The notes under the pieces are model-generated. The model saw nothing but the letters and a program-made list of their open reading frames with translations. It was not told where the DNA came from and ran no database searches. 64,000 nucleotides of DNA, taken from Pelagihabitans sp965238025. Its GTDB lineage: Bacteria > Bacteroidota > Bacteroidia > Flavobacteriales > Flavobacteriaceae. A program made the position numbers and the translations under genes. This document shows positions 33,768-42,494 of this stretch, piece by piece (the first letter of the stretch is position 1; each line of letters opens with the position of its first letter). Location of the stretch: the NCBI GenBank assembly GCA_965238025.1, contig OZ250162.1, positions 2,046,001 through 2,110,000 of the forward strand, written 5' to 3'.

Positions 33768-34607
33768 CTAGGACTTTAAAAATTCAATAACCTGATTGCG
33801 CACCTTGTCCTGATGTAGCGAATGCCCTAGTCCTTTGGTTTTGATAAGGATGCTGTTTTTCCAATTGTCATGAACTTGCTGGGATGAACTTATGGGAGCA
33901 ACGGCATCCAGTTCATCATGGATCAGCAGTCCTTTTTTAAAGACACTTTTTGCGAATGCCCTACTTGAGAACTCGGCGAACTTAAATCCGAACCTTTTGG
34001 TAAAGTAACTTTCTAAATGTATCATGAGTCGGTTACTTAACCCCAGAGTGTTTTTGAACTGCCGCATAAAATCGGAAAGCTCGGAAGGTGCGGCCAAGGA
34101 AACTAATTTTTCAACCCCTGGATTTTCATTTTTGTATTGGTTATAAATCATGGTCATGCCACCAAGTGAATGACCAATAATATATTTGGGACGATAGGTC
34201 TCGATTACTTTTTGCGCACAATCTGAGTAAAGGGGCAGATTCAAAACAGGGCTTGAAGAATGGCCATGACCTGGAGCATCAAAGGCGATGATATTGAATC
34301 CTTCCTTTTGTAATTTGTCAATAAAATTACGCCAACGAAACGTATTGCTTTCCCAGCCATGCATTAAAAGTAATGTAGCCCCATCACCCTGCCAGCGATA
34401 GGTCTGGATAAAAACATCCTTGGTTTTCAATATATCGTCCTTGGCATTTTCTAAAAACGATTTTTGAACTGGGAGTACTTTTCCCTTTCTGGGCGTACAA
34501 AATACTTCGAAAGCTCTTTCTGCGGTCTTTCTTCCAGAAAAGAAACTGAGCAAATTGAAATATTGACCATAGGCCAAAGGGATGTATTTATTGAGTATTT
34601 TCTTCAT
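33768..34607 (-). CDS. alpha/beta hydrolase
   Basis: 279 residues from the ATG at 34607 that overlaps the HD gene stop (ATGA); a longer in-frame start would overlap that gene by 100 bases. Shows LLLMHGWESNTFRW (oxyanion), AFDAPGHGHSS, nucleophile elbow IIGHSLGGMTMIY, LLIHDELDAVAPI with the acid, and final KGLGHSLHQD with the catalytic His. Substrate unknown; lipid or ester hydrolase. Co-translated with the HD-domain gene. Confidence 0.85.
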   Translation of the reverse strand: MKKILNKYIPLAYGQYFNLLSFFSGRKTAERAFEVFCTPRKGKVLPVQKSFLENAKDDILKTKDVFIQTYRWQGDGATLLLMHGWESNTFRWRNFIDKLQKEGFNIIAFDAPGHGHSSSPVLNLPLYSDCAQKVIETYRPKYIIGHSLGGMTMIYNQYKNENPGVEKLVSLAAPSELSDFMRQFKNTLGLSNRLMIHLESYFTKRFGFKFAEFSSRAFAKSVFKKGLLIHDELDAVAPISSSQQVHDNWKNSILIKTKGLGHSLHQDKVRNQVIEFLKS

Positions 34608-35143
34608 CTTTTTAACATTGGTAGGGGACTGAAAGGGTGTCGTAAAAGTCTTTTTATAAAGAATTTCACTAACAACTTTTGAAAACCTTCTGCCGGAAAG
34701 TCCCAATAATTTTCGCGTATAATATGCTTTGGCAAGCCAAACCGTTTTAGCCCTTTGGTCACATCTACAAGGTCGGCCCTTCGGAACGCCTCAACATTGT
34801 CTCTGAATTTTCCATGGTATACCGATAGTTTGTGATGCATAGCTATAATTAAACCTATTTCTTCGAGCCATTCCAATTTGTCTATTTTTTGGAGGTACTT
34901 TTTTGCTTCGGCTATAGATGGGTCCAGATAATCAAAGGTTTTGGCCGACCATATTCCGATATCATGAAAAACAGCTGCGATTACGATTTTGTCCCGATCA
35001 TCATCTTTATTTTCTTGCTTTAGGGCAAAAGTTAGGCGAACAAGCCTATTTACATGGTTTAAATAGGGGATATAATGCTGCCCTAGTACATGTTCATAGG
35101 GCCCCATTAATGCTTCTAAATCTATTTTAAACATTTTTTGCAT
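34604..35143 (-). CDS. HD-domain phosphohydrolase-like protein
   Basis: 179 residues. HD metal-site pieces are HYIPYLNHVNRLVR, IAAVFHDIGIWSAKTFDYLDPS and IGLIIAMHHKLSVY, as in small HD hydrolases. ATG at 35143 or 35134 are both possible. Divergent from the HxlR gene with a shared palindrome between, and co-translated with the hydrolase gene downstream. Confidence 0.8.
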   Translation of the reverse strand: MQKMFKIDLEALMGPYEHVLGQHYIPYLNHVNRLVRLTFALKQENKDDDRDKIVIAAVFHDIGIWSAKTFDYLDPSIAEAKKYLQKIDKLEWLEEIGLIIAMHHKLSVYHGKFRDNVEAFRRADLVDVTKGLKRFGLPKHIIRENYWDFPAEGFQKLLVKFFIKRLLRHPFSPLPMLKR

Positions 35144-35148
35144 TCAAG

Positions 35149-35163
35149 GTTACTTTTTGTAAC
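35149..35163. promoter_or_regulatory. possible HxlR operator GTTAC-N5-GTAAC
   Basis: Palindrome GTTACTTTTTGTAAC between the divergent HD and HxlR genes; arms extend weakly to AAG...CTT. Placed to serve the HD-hydrolase operon. Confidence 0.4.
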
Positions 35164-35220
35164 TTGCTCTTAATTAATAACTAAAAATAACCATTCTTTT
35201 TCAAATTTTAGAAGGTAACG

Positions 35221-35673
35221 ATGAAAACAGCAAGTATGGAAATAGAAACTATTACTGAAAATCAGAAGGTTAAAGCAGCAAAAAAATTAAAAAAAATGTT
35301 CGGGCATGTTGATCTTCGCGATACTACCCTGGTTTGTCCTATTCGTGATGTTATGGCCGTGGCCTCTGACAAGTGGAGTATTCTCATTATACTTTATTTA
35401 GGGTATTTTCCCGTATTGCGTTTTAACGAGCTGAAAAAGAAGGTCTACGGTATTTCAAATAAGGTATTGAGCGAGCGTTTAAAAAATTTGGAAAAAGACG
35501 GGTATTTAAAACGAACAATGTACCCCCAAGTCCCGATTCGTGTGGAGTATAAATTAACGGATTTTGGACATTCGTATCTTCAAAAACTCATAGAATTGAC
35601 TGAATGGGCACAGCTGCACAAAGATTGTGTGGTTTCAAATCGCACTAAGTTTCAAGAAGCGTTATCAGTTTAA
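35221..35673 (+). CDS. HxlR-family winged-helix regulator
   Basis: 150 residues with the HxlR core: CPIRDVMAVASDKWSILIILYLGY, RFNELKKKVYGISNKVLSERLKNLEKDG, and RVEYKLTDFGHSYLQKLI. The conserved CP at the start of the domain is the redox-sensing Cys position of some HxlR/YodB proteins, so thiol-reactive signals are possible. Divergent from the HD/alpha-beta hydrolase operon. Confidence 0.92.
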   Translation: MKTASMEIETITENQKVKAAKKLKKMFGHVDLRDTTLVCPIRDVMAVASDKWSILIILYLGYFPVLRFNELKKKVYGISNKVLSERLKNLEKDGYLKRTMYPQVPIRVEYKLTDFGHSYLQKLIELTEWAQLHKDCVVSNRTKFQEALSV

Positions 35674-35716
35674 CAAAAAACCTTACTTTAAAAGAGCTTC
35701 TTAAAAGATAGGTGTG

Positions 35717-36271
35717 TTAATCCCACCCGAGCATCATATATTTAATTTTGGCCACATCTGGAATTTGAACTGCTTCTATATTAGTGCTTGGCGCATAGCG
35801 AAGACTACTTGGCAATTCTTCTTTACTAATGGTAAAATACACATCACTTTCTTTTACCAAAACCAGGATGTTGTTGAAAGAGGTGATAATTTTTTTTATC
35901 GTATAAGCATTTTTTATATCCTTAAATGTGCTTTTGATACTGATGCCCTTTTCGGTGGAAAACCGACCATCCTCGAACCTCACATTTTCGATTTGAGGAA
36001 TACTATCGGCACTTGGGGTCAAAGTTAATAGCAGCTCACCGCCTTTTTCAAAAATCTTTAATTTTTTGGCCTTGTTCCCCAAGTTAAGAGTGGTGGTATC
36101 CTTAACGACCGAGTCTTTGGCATAGATTAATTCGATATCGCGGGCAAGACTGCTTTTATCCAATACGCCTACCCTGTCATTGGTAATAAGAAAAGTAGTA
36201 TCTACTTCTTTTTTACAATTATACAGGAACAACACTAAAAGTAGAAGGGAAACAATACTTAAATTCTTCAT
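35717..36271 (-). CDS. lipoprotein of unknown function
   Basis: 184 residues from the ATG at 36271; lipobox in LLVLFLYNCKK. Beta-rich mature part: VGVLDKSSLARDIELIYAKDS, then KKLKIFEKGGELLLTLTP and YTIKKIITSFNNILVLVKES. No family recognised. The Flavobacteriaceae often carry such a lipoprotein between HxlR- and HerA-type genes, but I cannot assign a role. Confidence 0.65.
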   Translation of the reverse strand: MKNLSIVSLLLLVLFLYNCKKEVDTTFLITNDRVGVLDKSSLARDIELIYAKDSVVKDTTTLNLGNKAKKLKIFEKGGELLLTLTPSADSIPQIENVRFEDGRFSTEKGISIKSTFKDIKNAYTIKKIITSFNNILVLVKESDVYFTISKEELPSSLRYAPSTNIEAVQIPDVAKIKYMMLGWD

Positions 36272-36322
36272 GGATAAACTGATTTGATGATTGATGATTG
36301 ATGAATTCAATGAGATGTGGTA

Positions 36323-37831
36323 TCAACGTAATACCTTAGTCAATACGCCCAGTACGCCCCGAATAAAAGTTGCACTGGTCAACACTTTGATAATGGGGTT
36401 TTGCCTAGTACTCCGACGCCTACTGGACGTCTTTTTGGTCGCTGCTTTTTTCTTTTCTTTTTCGGCCAATTTTTCGGCCTTTTCTATTTTTTCGTTCAAC
36501 ATTTCGTAAGCACTTTCCCGGTCAATGACGTCGTTGTATTTTTTTACCAACTTTGAACTTCCAATAACGTCTTTTAGCTCCCCGTCTGTTAAGATATCCA
36601 TACGGCTCATCGGGGCCCGCAAAAGAGTAGCGGCCAAGGGCGTGGGACGCCCTTTTTCGTCCAATGCGGAAATAAGCGCTTCCCCGATTCCCAAAGAAGT
36701 CAAAACTTCTTTGGTATCATAGTATTCTGATTCGGGATAGTTCTCCGCTGTTAGTTTGATTGCCTTTCTGTCCCTAGCGGTAAAAGCCCTTAAGGCGTGC
36801 TGTACTTTAAGCCCCAATTGCGAGAGTACTTCATTTGGGACATCGGTAGGGTTTTGTGTTACGAAATAGAGCCCGATACCCTTAGAACGGATCAATTTTA
36901 CAATATTTTCAATTTGATCTAACAACGCCTTGGAAGCCTCGTTAAAAATAAGATGTGCCTCATCTATAAACAAGACCAATTCAGGCTTGTCACTATCTCC
37001 CTGCTCAGGAAATGTTGAATATATTTCCGCCAAAAGGCTTAGCATAAAAGTCGAAAACAATTTCGGTCTATCCTGAATATCGGTTAGGCGTAGAATGTTG
37101 ATATAGCCCCTCCCCTGATTATCCACGCGCGTAAGGTCATCTACCTCGAATGACTTTTCCCCGAAAAATAGTTCCGCCCCTTGCTGTTCAAGTTCAATGA
37201 TCTTTCGTAAGATCGTTCCGGTGGAGCTAGTGCTAATTCGGCCATAGTCTTTGGCAAATTCCTTTTTACCTTCCTGGGTGGCATATTGTAATACCTTTTT
37301 AAAGTCCTTTAGGTCTAATAAAGGCAATTTATTGTCATCACAATATTTAAAGACAACGGCAACAATACCCTCTTGGGTTGGGGTAAGGTCAAGAATTCTC
37401 GATAATAGAACAGGACCAAATTCTGAAACGGTTGCACGGAGTTTTACCCCATCTTGTTCTGAGAGCGACAAGATTTCTACAGGAAATTTTTTTGCTTCAA
37501 ACTGAAAACCAATTTTGGCATGCCGTTCATCAATTTTAGGGTGACCAGGACTCGGTTGGGCAATACCACTTAAATCTCCCTTTAAATCCATCAATAAAAC
37601 AGGAATACCTTTATCCGACAGATTTTCTGCCAATACTTGAAGCGTTTTTGTTTTTCCCGTACCTGTTGCGCCGGCAATAAGTCCGTGACGGTTTAGGGTC
37701 TTTAAAGGGATTTTTACAAAGGCATTGGTTACTGCCTCGCCTTCCAGCATTGCCGCGCCCATTTTTATGAAGTCACCTTTTGTAGTATAACCCGCCTCAA
37801 TATGTTTAAAAAAATCTTCCCTACTGCTCAT
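36323..37831 (-). CDS. HerA-like ATPase (DUF853, YjgR family)
   Basis: 502 residues from the ATG at 37831; a TTG nine bases upstream is less likely. Walker A is AGATGTGKTKTLQV, Walker B LVLFIDEAHLIFNEAS; the region RSKGIGLYFVTQNPTDVPNEVLSQLG is typical of DUF853. A Lys-rich tail (KEKKKAATKKTSSRRRS) then a C-terminal hydrophobic stretch follow. E. coli YjgR is its relative; the function is not known. Not an antiviral HerA-Sir2-type operon: no partner nuclease nearby. Confidence 0.88.
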   Translation of the reverse strand: MSSREDFFKHIEAGYTTKGDFIKMGAAMLEGEAVTNAFVKIPLKTLNRHGLIAGATGTGKTKTLQVLAENLSDKGIPVLLMDLKGDLSGIAQPSPGHPKIDERHAKIGFQFEAKKFPVEILSLSEQDGVKLRATVSEFGPVLLSRILDLTPTQEGIVAVVFKYCDDNKLPLLDLKDFKKVLQYATQEGKKEFAKDYGRISTSSTGTILRKIIELEQQGAELFFGEKSFEVDDLTRVDNQGRGYINILRLTDIQDRPKLFSTFMLSLLAEIYSTFPEQGDSDKPELVLFIDEAHLIFNEASKALLDQIENIVKLIRSKGIGLYFVTQNPTDVPNEVLSQLGLKVQHALRAFTARDRKAIKLTAENYPESEYYDTKEVLTSLGIGEALISALDEKGRPTPLAATLLRAPMSRMDILTDGELKDVIGSSKLVKKYNDVIDRESAYEMLNEKIEKAEKLAEKEKKKAATKKTSSRRRSTRQNPIIKVLTSATFIRGVLGVLTKVLR

Positions 37832-37993
37832 TTTATCCAAATTAGAGCCTAAAAATAGTCAATTTCTGGGTTTAAAAGTTTAGTAGTTTATAAGTTTAAT
37901 AGTTCTTAAAGAATTGATCATACCACCTGGGTCTCGAATTCTGGCATATGGTATTTTGATGCTTGGAATTAGAATTATAAGGATTACTCGGGT

Positions 37994-38001
37994 TATCTTT
38001 G
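37994..38001 (+). promoter_or_regulatory. -7 element TATCTTTG of queE
   Basis: Exact TAnnTTTG match that ends only four bases before the ATG at 38006. Confidence 0.5.
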
Positions 38002-38005
38002 TCAG

Positions 38006-38638
38006 ATGCTAAAAACCGATGTTTTAGAGAAAGTTGATGCGGGTACGATGCTTCCGTTAATGGAGGAGTTTTATACGATTCAAGGGGAAGGCTACCATAA
38101 GGGAACCGCTGCTTATTTTATAAGGGTTGGTGGTTGCGATGTGGGTTGCCATTGGTGCGATGTAAAGGAGAGTTGGAATGCAGATACCCATCCGCCCACG
38201 GCCATCGAGCACATTACTGAAAATGCCGCCAAATATTCAGATACCATTGTTGTTACTGGAGGGGAGCCTTTAACATGGAATATGTTGCCGCTTACCCAAG
38301 CCTTAAAAACCCAAAATCTTCAAACCCATATTGAAACCTCAGGGGCTTATAAGCTAACAGGTCTATGGGATTGGATTTGTCTCTCCCCAAAAAAAAATAA
38401 ACTACCCGAAGGTGAAATTTACGAGCAGGCGCATGAGCTCAAAATAATCGTATATAACAAACATGATCTTGTTTTCGCCGAAGAGCAGGCCGCTTTGATC
38501 AATGGCAAATGCATTTTATACCTACAGCCCGAATGGAGTGTACGGGACAAGGTTACGCCTATGATTGTGGATTACGTAATGCAAAACCCGAAGTGGAAGG
38601 TGTCTTTGCAAACCCATAAATATTTGAATATTCCTTGA
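38006..38638 (+). CDS. queE: 7-carboxy-7-deazaguanine synthase (radical SAM)
   Basis: Converts carboxytetrahydropterin to CDG in queuosine/deazaguanine synthesis. EEFYTIQGEGYHKGTAAYFIR followed by GGCDVGCHWCDVKESWN gives the CxxxCxxC 4Fe-4S site. VTGGEPL and HIETSGAY are also typical. 210 residues. ATG 38006 is the first start, and ATG 38048 would align with shorter homologues. It stands alone; other queuosine genes are not in the window. Confidence 0.93.
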   Translation: MLKTDVLEKVDAGTMLPLMEEFYTIQGEGYHKGTAAYFIRVGGCDVGCHWCDVKESWNADTHPPTAIEHITENAAKYSDTIVVTGGEPLTWNMLPLTQALKTQNLQTHIETSGAYKLTGLWDWICLSPKKNKLPEGEIYEQAHELKIIVYNKHDLVFAEEQAALINGKCILYLQPEWSVRDKVTPMIVDYVMQNPKWKVSLQTHKYLNIP

Positions 38639-38740
38639 TAAAGTTCAAATACTTATATCACGTCTAAATTATATCGGACAGGTTCATTACCCCGGATTTA
38701 AAGGAATCAGTGCAGAAAACAACTATTTATTGAGCTTGAA

Positions 38741-39610
38741 TTATCGCCCTCCGTTGGCCCTTAGATCTAAAATGCATTCGGTATCTAGCGGGGGAATATC
38801 TACTAGACCCTTCGCTGCATTGTTTTCCAGCATCGAAAGAACATTTTTTCCGTTTAAGTTGCAGCTACTTTTGAGCCCATCTTCGGAAGCAAGGGCGGCG
38901 GCATTTTTTCCACTACTTTGAACAAATTGAAGTTCAGCGCGCATTAAGCAGCCAATTACATTACAATGATTGGGGGCCTCGGGATCCTCGTGGTCGTTTA
39001 CGGGAATCGACCCAATATTCACCAACCCGAAAAGATGACCAAATTCATGGTTTAAGGTAGCCAACTCGACATCGGCGACTGAAATTAAGGAGCTTTGCCC
39101 TGCCAGTTTCCTTACTGTACTTTCATAAATAATCATAGAGGTGTTGCGATATACCGCCCCAAGTGTTACCAAGCCTTGATCCTCATCATCTTCATCAGAT
39201 GGAGCATCGGCAAAATATATGTAAATGGCCAAGGTTTTTCCGTTATTATAGGCGGTTCGGTGCTCTCCCTCAAGATTCGCTATTTCTTGTAGCGTGAGAA
39301 CTGTTTTATCAGGCGAAGGAAGTGCTTTGTACACGACTTCAATGTTCTCCTTAAAACTGTGTAGTCGCAGGTAATCGGTAAAATCGGTCATGGCACTTAC
39401 CGTGGGTCTGAACCCCTCTACATATGCAATTTCGATCAGTAGTTTATCAAATTCGTTGTTGGATAGGATATCGTTGGCCGATTGGCCAGTAGCCAAAAGA
39501 TTGGCCGACTTATCAACGCTCTGGTTATCAGGTGGTGTATCATCCGAATTATTGCAGCTCGAGGCAACAATTATACATAAGGTAAGTAAAAAGAAATTGA
39601 ACTTTTTCAT
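38741..39610 (-). CDS. lipoprotein with metzincin-like HExxH
   Basis: 289 residues, lipobox in IVASSCNNS. The zinc motif TLNHEFGHLFGL has His198, Glu199, His202 and a Gly at +3, as in metzincin-type peptidases; the later NHCNVIGCLMRAEL contains a Met that could form the Met-turn. A clear third His ligand is uncertain (NDHEDP). Annotated homologues in Flavobacteriaceae are called membrane metalloproteases. Secreted to the periplasm or cell surface. Confidence 0.75.
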   Translation of the reverse strand: MKKFNFFLLTLCIIVASSCNNSDDTPPDNQSVDKSANLLATGQSANDILSNNEFDKLLIEIAYVEGFRPTVSAMTDFTDYLRLHSFKENIEVVYKALPSPDKTVLTLQEIANLEGEHRTAYNNGKTLAIYIYFADAPSDEDDEDQGLVTLGAVYRNTSMIIYESTVRKLAGQSSLISVADVELATLNHEFGHLFGLVNIGSIPVNDHEDPEAPNHCNVIGCLMRAELQFVQSSGKNAAALASEDGLKSSCNLNGKNVLSMLENNAAKGLVDIPPLDTECILDLRANGGR

Positions 39611-39661
39611 AGCTATTCATTTCAAATCAAATGTAACAAAATAACACAAAAAACGTGCCCA

Positions 39662-40378
39662 CTATCGTTTCATTACCGTTAATCTGGCTAAATAGTCGTA
39701 ATGTTTGCCCTCACATATCATTTCACAATATAAATCCTGCGCTGCGGCAACCTTTGTAAGGGTATCAAAATCAGTATACAGCCAGAAAAAAGAATCACTC
39801 GTCATGCCTTTATAGCTCATCTTGAATTCAACTTCGCCGTAATAATTTTCAGATATAGGTAACCATACGCCGCCCTCCTCTTCTTCGAACATGTAAATGA
39901 TATCGCTGGAGTCTAGTAAAATCTGCCCATTGGGCTTTAAAATCGATTTTAAATGGGATAGAAAAGCGCCGAGTTCGGATAATTTGCCCGCCAGTCCGAT
40001 GCCATTCATAAGAAGGAGAAGGGTATCATATTTACCTTGGTCATACGCCCCTATTGTTGAATGAACTGTATTTTTAACTCCTCTTAGGCTACACGTTTCA
40101 ATAGCACCTGCCGAGCTGTCCAAGGCCGTAACCCAACTTTCATTTTGCTGAAGATAGAGGCTATGGCTGCCTGCCCCACAACCAATATCGAGCACAGTAC
40201 CTTTACAAAGTTGCAAGGCTTTTCGTTCTAACGGTGGCATGTCTTTGTAACCACGAAAAAGATAGGGTAGGGGAATGATATCTTCCTCATCCAACGAAGA
40301 GTAGGTTTTAATGTCTTCAGAATAGCTCCCATTTTGGTAATCTAACAAGGCTTTACCGAAAATATCGTTTGAACTCAT
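39662..40378 (-). CDS. class I SAM-dependent methyltransferase
   Basis: 238 residues. Motif I is TVLDIGCGAGSHSLYL, followed by TALDSSAG (acidic residue for ribose) and LLLMNGIGLAGKLSEL; LKPNGQILLDSSD is motif post-III. Substrate unknown. Divergent from the DUF2059 gene. Confidence 0.85.
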   Translation of the reverse strand: MSSNDIFGKALLDYQNGSYSEDIKTYSSLDEEDIIPLPYLFRGYKDMPPLERKALQLCKGTVLDIGCGAGSHSLYLQQNESWVTALDSSAGAIETCSLRGVKNTVHSTIGAYDQGKYDTLLLLMNGIGLAGKLSELGAFLSHLKSILKPNGQILLDSSDIIYMFEEEEGGVWLPISENYYGEVEFKMSYKGMTSDSFFWLYTDFDTLTKVAAAQDLYCEMICEGKHYDYLARLTVMKR

Positions 40379-40437
40379 TTATGCTTTTTGTACTTTGCAT
40401 ACAAATGTGGCATTTTTGCCTTGTAAATAAAATCAAA

Positions 40438-40953
40438 ATGCAAAAAGTTCTCTTTAGTTTATGTTTCATATTAACGATACCGATATGTTCAGTGGCCCAA
40501 GACTCTAAATTTGTTAATGAGGTGACCGCTTACCTAGAACACAATGGTACTGTAGGCCAATACGACCACGCCTATGATGGTTTGTTGAAGATGTTACAAA
40601 ATCAATATCCCGAAACGGATGCTAACAAAGAGGGGTGGACCTACCTTAGGGAAAATAGAAAAACCTCTGTAGATCGGATGATGGCACTTTTAGTTCCTAT
40701 TTATCAAAAACATTTTGATCAGGGTGAGATTCAAAATATGAACGGATTTTATATGAGCCCTACTGGGATACAACTTGTTAAGGATCGTTCCAAAATGACA
40801 GAAGTGCAAAAAAAAGAACTGAATAGTTATTATAATTCCCCATTGGGTAAAAAGGTCCTGGAAAAACAGACCATCTTATCACAAGAAATATCCATGGCCT
40901 CCGAAAGCTGGAGCCGGGACCTCTATGAAACTGCAGTAAGTCTTTTAAAATAG
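40438..40953 (+). CDS. DUF2059-like secreted protein
   Basis: 171 residues from the ATG at 40438, with signal ending ICSVAQD. The helical mature part (YQKHFDQGEIQNMNGFYMSPTG and LNSYYNSPLGKKVLEKQ) matches the DUF2059 pattern, a periplasmic all-helical domain of unknown role. An in-frame start at 40369 would overlap the divergent methyltransferase gene. Followed two bases later by the YkgJ gene. Confidence 0.78.
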   Translation: MQKVLFSLCFILTIPICSVAQDSKFVNEVTAYLEHNGTVGQYDHAYDGLLKMLQNQYPETDANKEGWTYLRENRKTSVDRMMALLVPIYQKHFDQGEIQNMNGFYMSPTGIQLVKDRSKMTEVQKKELNSYYNSPLGKKVLEKQTILSQEISMASESWSRDLYETAVSLLK

Positions 40954-40955
40954 GC

Positions 40956-41450
40956 ATGGATGATATTTTACGTCAACTTCCAAAAAAGGCAAAGGAAAAA
41001 CACGCAGAGAATAAAAAGTTTTTTACCAAACTAAAAAAGAAACCTCCCAAGAATCTCGATTATCTGATGCAGGAATTGCATGAAGCCGAGTTTAAACGGA
41101 CAGATTGTTTAGCATGCGCAAATTGCTGCAAGACCACCGGACCACTATTCACCAATGCTGATATTAATCGGATTTCCAAACACCTTCGATTAAAACCACA
41201 ACGATTTATAGCAACCTACATTCGGTTGGATGAAGAAAATGATTATGTGTTGCAAGATGTACCATGTACTTTTCTAGGAGCCGATAATTATTGTTCTATT
41301 TATGAGGTACGGCCCAAAGCTTGTCGCGAATTCCCGCATACCGATCGAAAAAAATTCCAGCAAATAAGTAACCTCACCATAAAAAATGTTGCCATTTGCC
41401 CCGCCGCGTTTAATATTGTTGAGGATATGAAAAGGTTGGTCAACCACTAG
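40956..41450 (+). CDS. YkgJ-family Cys-cluster protein
   Basis: 164 residues with eight-Cys pattern: CLACANCCKTTGPLFTNAD, then PCTFLGADNYCSIYEVRPKACREFPHT and CPAAFN. This is the zinc- or Fe-S-binding YkgJ/UPF0153 family of unknown function. Two bases after the DUF2059 gene, in one operon. Confidence 0.9.
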   Translation: MDDILRQLPKKAKEKHAENKKFFTKLKKKPPKNLDYLMQELHEAEFKRTDCLACANCCKTTGPLFTNADINRISKHLRLKPQRFIATYIRLDEENDYVLQDVPCTFLGADNYCSIYEVRPKACREFPHTDRKKFQQISNLTIKNVAICPAAFNIVEDMKRLVNH

Positions 41451-41553
41451 CAGTATAAAGTTGGCAGTGAACAGTTTGTGGGTAGGCGGTTCGCTGCGCG
41501 TGGTATAAAGTTAAGACGAATAGTAAAAAGTATTTTGTGAAATTTAGATTTTA

Positions 41554-41623
41554 ACTGAACACTGAACACTGAACACTGAACACTGAACACTGAACACTGA
41601 ACACTGAACACTGAACACTGAAC
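41554..41623. repeat. ten perfect tandem copies of ACTGAAC
   Basis: Seventy bases made of exactly ten ACTGAAC heptamers, ending five bases before the -7 box of the downstream gene. It covers the -33 region of that promoter. Possible slippage site. Confidence 0.95.
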
Positions 41624-41627
41624 TCGA

Positions 41628-41635
41628 TACTTTTG
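41628..41635 (+). promoter_or_regulatory. -7 element TACTTTTG
   Basis: Exact TAnnTTTG match, 12 bases before the ATG at 41648. Its -33 region falls in the heptamer repeat. Confidence 0.55.
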
Positions 41636-41647
41636 TATATTTAACCA

Positions 41648-42478
41648 ATGGAACAACTGATAAGCTATTTCGAAAATATCCCCTCAACCCATAGGTCGCT
41701 AATACTAGTAGGTGGAATTACCTTCTTTTGGATTTTAGAGGGTGCTGTTCCGCTTTTTAAATTTAATTATAAGAAATGGCGGCATGCGCTACCCAATCTC
41801 TTTTTCACGCTAACCACGATCATAGTCAATTTTGCGCTAGCTTTTTTATTATTAAAAACGGCGGATTGGACGGTCGTAGCGGATTTTGGGATTATCAATT
41901 GGCTCCCCGATATGCCATTGTGGCTTTACATTCTCCTGGGATTACTTTTCTTGGACTTGATAGGAGCCTATCTGGCCCATCTTGTAGAGCACAAGGTTAA
42001 ACCGCTGTGGATGGTGCATTTGGTTCACCATACCGATCATAAAGTTGATACCACAACAGCGAATCGCCACCACCCTTTGGAAAGCGTTATTCGCTTTACA
42101 TTTACGTTGTTTGGGGTTTTTATCGTTGGCACCCCAATCGGAATCGTAATGTTATATCAATCGCTCTCTTTGGTACTTTCCCAATTCAATCACGCCAATA
42201 TTAAAATGCCGAAAAGCGTTGATACCGCCATTAGTTGGGTGTTAGTTTCACCCGATATGCATAAAGTACATCACCATTATGTGCTGCCCTATACTGACAG
42301 CAATTACGGAAACATTTTTTCGATTTGGGACCGCCTGTTTGGCACCTATCTGAAGTTAGATAGAGACACTATCGTTTATGGCGTGGATACTTTTCCCGAT
42401 GAAAAAGAAAACACCAGTATCATGGGCTTGTTGAAACAACCTTTTCATAAATACCGCAAACCTACCACAGGGGAATAG
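41648..42478 (+). CDS. sterol desaturase/fatty acid hydroxylase-family membrane protein
   Basis: 276 residues with four membrane helices. The diiron His boxes are seen as AHLVEHK, VHLVHHTDHKV, and HKVHHHY plus a second H cluster TANRHHP. This family hydroxylates or desaturates lipids, carotenoids or alkylglycerol-type compounds. It heads a same-direction run with a GDPD-like gene (16 bases) and a NAPE-PLD-like gene. Confidence 0.88.
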   Translation: MEQLISYFENIPSTHRSLILVGGITFFWILEGAVPLFKFNYKKWRHALPNLFFTLTTIIVNFALAFLLLKTADWTVVADFGIINWLPDMPLWLYILLGLLFLDLIGAYLAHLVEHKVKPLWMVHLVHHTDHKVDTTTANRHHPLESVIRFTFTLFGVFIVGTPIGIVMLYQSLSLVLSQFNHANIKMPKSVDTAISWVLVSPDMHKVHHHYVLPYTDSNYGNIFSIWDRLFGTYLKLDRDTIVYGVDTFPDEKENTSIMGLLKQPFHKYRKPTTGE

Positions 42479-42494
42479 CACATTACTATGTCTT

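Noticed and set aside
36323..37831. HerA-type antiviral defence system
   Set aside because: The protein is the widespread YjgR/DUF853 type and no nuclease or Sir2 partner is adjacent.
37921..37960. tRNA-like GGTCTCGAATTCTGG
   Set aside because: No acceptor or anticodon stems around it; resemblance is to the T-loop alone.
41554..41623. CRISPR-like periodicity
   Set aside because: Unit is 7 bases with no spacers and no cas genes nearby; it is a simple tandem repeat.
41447..41656. Minus-strand frame with repeating VQCSVFS residues
   Set aside because: It is only the translation of the heptamer repeat and has no start context or homology.
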